A model generated the notes under the pieces. That model was not told the DNA's origin and searched no databases. It saw nothing but the letters and a program-made list of their open reading frames with translations. Shown piece by piece: positions 34,881-44,000 of a DNA stretch of 64,000 nucleotides; position 1 is the stretch's first letter; every line of letters begins with the position of its first letter. Both the position numbers and the translations under genes were made by a program. This DNA comes from Hermatobates lingyangjiaoensis (lineage: Eukaryota > Arthropoda > Insecta > Hemiptera > Hermatobatidae). The stretch lies in the NCBI GenBank assembly GCA_026182355.1, contig JAPFBL010000049.1, forward strand, positions 4,423,001 to 4,487,000, given 5' to 3'.

Positions 34881-34924
<44 letters not shown>

Positions 34925-37222
34925 TGATTTCCTTTCTATGTGTTCTTTTTAAATTCTAGTTTATTCAGTTCGAAGAATCGTTTCATCTAATTGTCACTTG
35001 TGAACATTTCACCGCCTTTGAAGTTTTATATATATATATATATATACTTTCCTTAATTCCCTAAGACCCTATGACAACCTTACGGCTGATGAGAGGGTAG
35101 CTATCAAGAGTCTGAGAACTGATGGTTCCTTGCTCATCATGCCTGCTGATAAGGGGCCACTGTTGTTCTAATGGACCGTGATGTTTATAATCGCGTCGCC
35201 ATGGACCAACTGTCGAACCCTACCTTCTACGTCCCCCTTTCCTCTGATCCTACTTCTACTTTTCGCTCTAATCTATCTGCATTACTTGACAGCTGCGCCC
35301 AGGGCGAGGGCCTTTCGCGTGGTGACGTTGACACACTTATCCCTGCACATCCTCGCTGTCCTGTGTTCTATCTTCTTCCCAAAATCCATAAACCTTTCAA
35401 CATGCCTGATTCCCCTCCCCCCGGTAGACCCATCGTCTCCAATTATGGTTGTTTGACTGAGAGATTATCTGCTTTTATAGACTACTTCCTTCAGCCATTA
35501 GTCCGCAGTCAACCTTCCTTTTGTAAGGATTCTTTTAATTTCCTTCAGATCCTTAAAGATTTTTCTCCCCCATCAAACCTTGTTCACCCCCTCCTCATGG
35601 TTACCATGGATGTCACATCCCTATACACTTCTATTGAACATTCTGAAGGCTTGGATGCGCTCCGATACTTCCTAGATCGAAGAACTCCACCCCTCACTCC
35701 TACCACCAATTTCATTGTTCAGTTAGCTGATTTTGTCCTTAGACATAATGTCTTCTGTTTTGATGGTAATTATTACCTTCAGATCAGGGGAACGGCTATG
35801 GGCACGATCATGGCTCCTTCCTTTGCAAATCTTTTCATGGCGAAGCTGGAACAAGATTTCCTTGCCACTCGCAATCTCCTCCCCATCCTTTACGTACGAT
35901 ACATAGATGATATTTTTTTCCTGTGGACCCATGGTAAGCATGAGTTAGATCAGTTCCTTACGTCATTTAATTCCTTCTCTTCATCTATTTCCTTTACTCA
36001 TCAAGTGTCCAATAACTTTATTACATTTTTGGATGTCAGCGTCACCTACGATGGGGTTCATCTTTCTACATCTGTCCATATCAAGCCTACTAACGCCCAG
36101 CAGTACCTTCATTTCAATAGTTGCCATCCCTCCCACGTAAAAAAAGCTATCCCCAGATCATTGTCCATACGCCTCTATAAAATTTGTAGCAGAATAAAAG
36201 ATCGTTCCTTCCAAATAGATTTATTGAAACAGAAATTTTCTGACCGAGGATATCCTTCTAATTTCATTAACAACCGTATAGTCCCTGCAGACATTCATCA
36301 TAATTCAGGTCCTAGGAGGGATCGTAGTGACTCTAATTTCCTCATCACCACTTATTTTCCTGGTGCTCATAGGCTGGGTGCAGTTGGCAGGGAGTTTTTC
36401 CCTATACTTTCTTCTTCCTCCTGTACTTCTTCAGTCTTTAGTGAGCCACCTTCCATTTCCTATCGCAAACCTGCTTATCTTCAATCTATCTTCTCTCACA
36501 TCTCTTCTCCTAAGCCTCCAAAAACTGCTGGTGGTATGGTTCAATGTGGACGTCGTGGATGTCTTACTTGTCCTATCATCAATCCTGTTCCTTCCTTTAC
36601 CTCTGTCCATAGTAAACGCACCTACCCTATCTCTCACAAGACCTCTTGTACCTCTGGTAACTGCGTTTACCGTTTGGATTGCACCCAGTGTGATTCTTTT
36701 TATGTGGGTTTGGCTTCCACCAAGCTAAGCCTGCGTATGAATAATCACAGGTATCCGTTGGCAAACGCAGTGACCTTCCCGTTGCTACTCATGCCAGTTC
36801 TCACGGACTCAGTTTTAATGACTGTTTCCGTGTACAGGTCCTGAGGCAGATTGATCAGACTAATTCGAAAGTTACTCTGAGAGCTTCAGAAGAAGCACTT
36901 ATTAGTCTTCTGGGCGGTAGATCGGCTCCTGGGCTTAACCTCAATCGTTGATTTTTTTTTTTTTTTTTTTTAAGTTATCAGCTTTTAATTTTATTTTAGT
37001 TAAATGTTTTCATTTTTTAATTTTTATTTGGCTTTTATTTCTTTATCTTCCCTGTCTACCTTTCCTCCGAAAGTTGGCTACACTGTTTGAGTGCTTCAGT
37101 TCGAACGCCAAGTCAGTCGTTATCAGCCTTTGGAGCGATTCACTTCTTTTCCTGAAGACGAGGACATCGAAATATAGTAGTGAGTTCAGTGGTTTCCTTT
37201 CTATGTGTCCTTTTTTAAATTC

Positions 37223-37276
<54 letters not shown>

Positions 37277-37968
37277 TTTAACACATAGAAAAGAACACAG
37301 AAAGACACTACAGAACTCACTTCGATATTTCGACATCCGTCGTCATCGGGAAGAAGTGCGAAGTACTCGCGTTGAGAAGCAAACTACTACTGGCCTCCAG
37401 AGTAACTCGTGGAACCACCGCAATGCTGCTCCCCAGCGGAGGAGAGGAAAAATAGAAATCCTTCCAATATTTATTTAGAAAACAAGATAAAAAATATATA
37501 AAAAAATATATAAAATACGAAATAATAATAATAATAAATAAATAATAATAATAAAATAATGATAATAATAATAATAATAAAAATATAATAATAAAAAAAA
37601 ATAATTAACGGTACAGGTTGAGACCAGGAGGAGAACGAGCCCCAAGGAGGCATATGAATGCCTCTTCGGAAGCTCTAAGGGTGACATGGGGATTAGACTC
37701 GGGGATTTGTTTGAGGATTTGTACCCTGAAACAATCATTGAAAGGGAGGTCATGGGAATTAGCATGGATAGCTATGGGTAGGTCTCTGCGCTGACCAACG
37801 GACGCCCTGTGATTGTTCATACGCAGGCTCAGCTTGGTTGAAGCCAAGCCAACGTAAAAAGCATCACATCGAGTACACTCCAAACGGTAAACGCAGTTAC
37901 AGGAAGTGCAAGATGTATGAGAAGGAACAGGATAGGAGTCGTTACTGAGAGGGGAAGTAAAAGTAAGT

Positions 37969-38011
<43 letters not shown>

Positions 38012-41000
38012 GGCGCATGGGGCTGCATCGTCGGTTACCTGCAGTTGCGTTTACGGCTTGCTTGGTCTCCCTCTCTTTTTTTCTAAAGACAGATTTGGGT
38101 TAAAGTGTTTCCTTACTATATGTTACTCTTTTTCGATTTTGAACTTGTGTATATACGTATACATATGATAAAACCACAAAATCAAATGGGAAAAAAGGCT
38201 AAGATCTTTCAACCATAACAAGCTGTCTTTGTCAGATTTTTTTGGGGTTTTTGATTCTGACGAAGACCGCTTGTTACGGTTCAAAAAGACCTTTGTCTTT
38301 TTTTTCCCATTTCATATGTGGTTTGATCATTGATTGTTATTTCACGTGTTTATGTGAAATCTTGTATCTATGGATATCATGTGCGATACTTACTCCTATT
38401 TCTGTCATCTTTTTTCTTTCTTCTTCCCTGTATTAAAAAATTGTTCGTCTAGCTTGACAAAAGCCCATAAATTAAAACTAAAATTATTGTTTTAACTAAT
38501 TATTTAAATTAAAAAGTTATACCTAAATCTCTAATTTCTAAATTTTTGCTAAAAATTTGTGAAGGTCCCTTTGATAATTTTCATTCTTCGTTACTAAGAA
38601 AACATTATTTGTGCCGGATTGAGGTAAAATTAGCTTTTGGTGATTCGGTGCGTAAGAAAAGTCACCTTATTAAATTTTACTCATCCCATCGGATTGGATG
38701 AAAGTAGCCTTTGATTATGTTTATTGTCAAGTTAGAAAGGCGTGTAAAAAATTGGTAAAAGTTCATATTAAAAAACTTCAGACCTTAATTCAGAATAGCC
38801 CGTGGAATCAAAATAAAAATAGAAAGTTAGTTCTTAATTTATCGGACAGAATATTAGACAATAATACAGTAGCATCATTAGGATACGGTTTAAATATTTT
38901 CCTAAAAGTAAAATTTAAATTATGTTCAGGTGGCTAAAGGTTTTTGTAACGCAGAAAAATTAAATAATAAGATTATTATTATTTACATAATAATAATTAT
39001 GTTATTTTCAGTTAGGTTTTTGACTCTGACGAAGACCGCTTTTTACGGTTCAAAAAGATCTTGGTCTTTTTTTTTCTCATTTCATATGTGGTTTGATCAT
39101 TGATTGTTATTTCACGTGTTTATGTGAAATCTTAAACTCAGACGAAGACCGCTTGTTACGGTTCAAAAAGATCTTGGTCTTTTTTTTCCCATTTCATATG
39201 TGGTTTGATCATTGATTGTTATTTCACTTGTTTATGTGAAATCTTGTATCTATGGATACCATGTGCGATACTTGGTATCCATAATACCTAATACATAAAA
39301 CGATGTTGTTAGTGTACCTAGACGTTTTGTCGAGGCTTATTCTAAACTTAAAAAGATAATACTATAAAAATTACTAAAGCCGATAAATCAAAAGTAACTG
39401 TAATATTAAGTAAAAAAGATTATGTAGATAACATTGAGACGATGTTAAAAGATAAAAATGTATATACAAAGTTCAGGTCCAATCCTTTTGGAAATGGTCA
39501 ATTAGTTCGTTTAATAAAAAAATTAAAACTATCTTGAAAAATCAACCCGAACTTATTACTAAATTTTTATCAAAATCCCCTTCTTTACCATATCTGTTCC
39601 GGTTGATCAAGACACATAAGGATAATTACCCAATACGTTTGATTGTGAGTTTGGTTGGTTCGGCCTCATATGGCTTGTCCAAATGGTTAGTTAGTGTTTT
39701 GAGCCCATAAGTTGGAAAAATTTCAGGCAGTTCTATTAAAAACAATGTTGATTTAATAAGTAAATTGAAAAGCGTCAACATGAATAAAAAATATAGATTG
39801 ATTAGTTTTGAAGTGAAGTCCCTTTTTACCAATGTACCTGTAACTGATCTTTTAAGTTTACTCCAGGAGGAATTAATTAATTATTCCCTTCCTCTTCCTT
39901 CTAACACTATAATAGAGTTAATTAAGTTATGTTTAGTAGATTGTTATTTCCAATTTGAAAATAATTTTTATAAACCAAAATTTGGGATGCTTATCCCCTC
40001 TCCAGAGTAATTTATCATGGTATTTTTTGAAACTAAAATGTTAAGCTCATTATTGTCTAGTCATGTTAAATGGTATAGATATGTTGACGATATATACTAT
40101 GCATCTGACCTAAATCTATAAATAAAGATGCTTTTCTAATATAATTAAATTCATTAGTGCCGACAATCCAATTCACAATGGAAGAAGAAGTAAGTGGTAA
40201 TTTGCCCTTCTTAGATGTCCTAATCCATAGGTTTCCTAAAGAGTTACGCTTTAGTGTATATAGAAAACCTACGAATGTACTTGCATATGTTCACTTTTAT
40301 TTTTCCCATCCAAAAAATGTTAAAATTTCTGTTTTTAGAAATATGTTTTTGAGGGCGTTAAGAGTGTGCTCCCTTGAATTCCTTAATGATGAGATTAACA
40401 ACATTAGGTCAATTGCCCTATCATTAAAATACTCCTGTTATATCGATTTAGCTTTAAAGGGTAATAAAAAAAACTTTCTCTAATATTTCAACAGAGCCCC
40501 GTTCATTGTCAAGTTCTGTAGTGTTACCGTATCTTGAGTCATTGGACCCCCTTTCTAGGCTAGCGTGACAATTTGATTTTAATATAGTGTTTTCTAATCG
40601 TAATAACGTGAGCAATATATTAATAAAAAAACTCTCCCAGGGAATTGAGGTCTGGTAGTATTTATAAAATTCCATGCAAAAATAGCCATAAGGTTTTTAT
40701 TGGTCGAACTGGTAAATCTTTAAAGAAACGTGTAAAACAACACCAATACAGCGTAAGTAGACGGAAAAAAAGTAGCGCCTTATTCTTATATATAAACAAA
40801 GAAAATCATATTAATTGGACAGGAGCTAAATTTATTACCTATGAAAAATCAATGTTGTTAAGAAATATTATTGAATCGTCTCTATTTAAATTTAATAGAT
40901 CAAATATTATAAACATTAGTAACGGTCTCTTCAAAATTGATACTTTCATTACGAGGGCAATAGCCTCTTCTGAGAGGGTTGACGGCTAGCGGATAGTTTT

Positions 41001-44000
41001 TTTACTCTTTCATATTCTGGACTATTGTCTTGCCTGCACTTTGCACCCTTTTAAAACACCACCTCTCAACCCCTCACCATGATGTTTCTGCATCTGGTGT
41101 TCAGTTGGGTTTTTAACCCTGACGAAGACCGCTTGTTAGGGTTGAAAGATCTTAATCTTTTTTTTTTCCATTTCATATTAGGGATGATCATTGATTGATG
41201 TATATATACAAAATTAAAGTTTATCAGGACTCGGTCAGTTGTTCAGGTTCAAATTAAACTCATTGTCAACGTTTCGGGTTTTATTTAAAACTTTTTTAAT
41301 AACCAGAAGTATAATATTTTGAAACAGAAAAACTAATATTTTACAATGAAAAATAGTCTGTGGATTTTAACTATAACTGTCTTGTTTGAATGAACACATG
41401 ACACTACAAGTATATTGAAATTGAATAAAATAATTGAAATAAATGTATTTTTATTTCTATATTAATTTTCGTAATTATTTCTTATTTATTTTTTTTTATT
41501 TCGGGTGTTAAAGTGACATATAAATGTTTTGTATATTTTTCAAATGATTTAAAACATTCATTATAGCTGCAACTGTAAGATTTAGTGTGAATAGCGACAA
41601 TAAGGGTACTATCTTAACCGGCTAAAGACCCGTAATTATTCCTGTGAAGGCATGTAGCGGTAGCATGTGGCTGTCAAAACTGTTCCATTACTAACCCAAA
41701 TCCCTTCTTCACTGAGCAGTAATACCTACCCGTGTATTCCGCATATCTCCTGTGTTCCCCGCACTGCATTCACCGTTTTGACTGTTCCTGGTGTGATGTT
41801 TTGTACTCTGAGCCTACGTATTAATCGTTCGTCTCAAAGATCTGTTGATCATTGCAGCAGTAACTTGCCTGTTGCAATCCATGCGAATCCCCTTGTACTT
41901 CAATGTAATAACTGTTTCCGTGTCCAAGTCTTCAATCAGATACTTGACCCAAATTCTTAATCTTGTTTATTGTAAGATCTTTTCCCAATTTTAAGAGCCT
42001 TGTATGTTGAACCTTAGATATATTCTCAGGAGAATAAATGGCTCCAACCTATCTCTTACCGTATACCATATGTTGCTGCAGTTGTTTTAAAAGTGCCTTA
42101 AAAATTCGGATCTGTTGGTTCTTTCTGAATTTGGTATAGGTGTCGAACTGTGTAACCTGTGCTACAACGTTTAACCAACTTCGAATGAGTAGAATGATGT
42201 ACCTTTTGATTTTTTACATACCACTAAAAAGGGTATATCCATCCAACCTTCGAAGCCTCCTTTGCAATTTGGTCCCTGTTTTTGTTTCTCTTTATTCTGC
42301 GATTAGCTGGAATTCAGTGAAGGACAATGTTTCCTTGGTTAGTGTGAGCATTTCCAATGTACCTGTCTGAGTTGTTTCAGGATCTGCTTTACTAAACCTT
42401 GTAGGTTACTCATTTTTAATTTACTACCTCTATTTCCCACCAAGAAAGTTCCGTCTGAAAGGTGGTTATAATTATGGTTTTTCTGAGGGTAATTTATTGT
42501 GGAATGATTATACCTGAAGGATTGCTTCTTACTTGCCTTCGTTTATTTTACATGAAATATCGAAATGGTAGTCTTCATGGTCTGCTTTTTTTAATACTTA
42601 TTATTTTAGGATCCAGAGATGGTTACTTTAGATCTTTTTAAGGAGAGATAAACATTTTTAAGACTATTCGAGAACGCTTTCGGTTGTGAATCTATGGCGG
42701 TCACTGAATCGTCTATAAGTTTTCCATCCAAGCTTCTTTTCCTTGTGAACTGCCATTATTTTGGAGCATTCAGTAATAATCAGGTGTTAGCCATTAATAT
42801 TAGTGTGGAAGTATGTCTCATGCATATTTCTCCTAGAACGAAAGCGCCTCGGGTTTTCGTAGGAGAACTTAGTGACCACATATTGCTGAGTCATCCCAGT
42901 GCCATTTTGCATGAATTTGAAAAACGTGTCTGTACAGTGCATTGTACTGCGAAGGGTAAGGTGTTTCCAATATTGTGTTCGGATATATTGAAGGGACTAG
43001 GATTGCAGATTTTACCCTGAGATATGCCATCCAATGTTCCCAGATTTATAAATTTTTGTATTGAGCCATTTTCTTCAAACTATATCTATTAAATCATATC
43101 ATACAACTTAAATTAGATCTAAGATCTTCCTAGAATCAAAATGACAAAATGATTTGATTATGACGGGTACCACATAGACTACAGAAAAGGAGGAGGGAGG
43201 GATGCATAGAGTGTTTTACCCAAAACATTTTTTTATTTTGAAGAGCCTTGTAGAAAAATCTTTTACCTTTTTCAACATGAAGTTCTGATTCCTTCTCACT
43301 CGACATTTGTGATTTCTAAGGAATGTAATATTTTCAGCTCCGTTGTTGTGGTGTCAGATCTAAGATGGACTGGATGGTGGTTTTTCCCAATGGTTCCTTA
43401 CCCCATTCATGCTGCGATGACATATCTCTGGTTGAACACTGTGCTCCTGATCTCGCAGTCAACACTGGATGCCTCCCAACTCTTCTTGGACTTCTTGAGC
43501 AGAACATATCTATTATTGTTTGCTTTGTGATTGGTATTTGTGTTATACAGGTAATTTATCATACGCCTAGGTAGTAGATATTTAATATAGAAATATTTAT
43601 AGAATTGGTGATTCGTGATGAGAACAATGAAATTCGTAAGAAATTTAAAAAAAATGCTATATTAAAAGGTGAAAAAAGTGTTTTATGATATCGAAAGTTT
43701 AATTCAATCAGTAAGTTTTTATTCAACTGATACTATCTTTGATTACATATATTATACAGTTTTTATTTTTAAAATTGGTTGCAATATTAAAACAACGGTT
43801 TAAGAAAGTTAAGGTGATTAAATGACCTTTTAATGTTGAAAAACGCTTTTTGCCTCCGCAGGTAATCTTGTAATTAAAATTTCCAACGAATTGTCATCTT
43901 GTCAAGATTGATTATGATTCTGTGAATGGGTTTTCTTGTGCCTATGGTTATGCTTGTCTAGATTATCATCTGTGCCATTGACTATGTTTAATGATTTTAA

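Larger units (their letters stand above)
34671..34884. mobile_element. Perfect 2 x 88 bp palindrome of PLE family B pLTRs with tail
   Basis: The left arm (34671-34758) is the exact reverse complement of the right arm (34761-34848), with AA between. Each arm contains a full family B hammerhead motif. The right side continues for about 35 nt through the TTTCACGTGTTTATGTGAAA hairpin tail to (TA)n. The left side meets a (TA)n tract directly. Confidence 0.95.
37273..37971 (-). mobile_element. Penelope-like element, family A, minus copy, 5'-truncated
   Basis: Read on the minus strand it starts at a (TA)n tract (37972-38010) inside the Cys-rich linker, encodes the GIY-YIG domain to the stop at 37605, then passes through an AT-rich 3' region to the hammerhead-like box (37320-37353) and ends TTAAAGTGTATATA. 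Its last ~125 bp are almost identical to 59611-59727. Confidence 0.85.
38640..41180 (+). mobile_element. Penelope-like element, family B, degenerate
   Basis: Coding blocks in order: N-terminal LNLSDRILDNNTVASLGYGL (38830); an insertion of two pLTRs (39022-39245); then LPYLFRLIKTHKDNYPIRLI, LISFEVKSLFTNVPV (motif A), YRYVDDIYYAS (motif C, about 40075), LPFLDVLIHRF; and the GIY-YIG block (IYKIPCKNSHKVFIGRTGKSLKKRVKQHQ, 40657-40743 region). It ends RVDG at 40989. The 3' region contains a hammerhead motif at 41115-41157. Motif B is deleted or scrambled, and many stops occur. It is more diverged from family A than copies are from each other. Confidence 0.82.

Noticed and set aside
36327..36728. 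133-codon hydrophobic frame overlapping the PLE ORF
   Set aside because: Alternate frame of the family A endonuclease region; explained by the real frame.
37471..37653. Minus-strand open frame rich in Ile/Tyr
   Set aside because: Translation of ATA/ATT-rich simple sequence in the PLE 3' region.
42694..43020. 108-codon open frame as a gene
   Set aside because: No motif, no splice connection, and no upstream features; may be chance.
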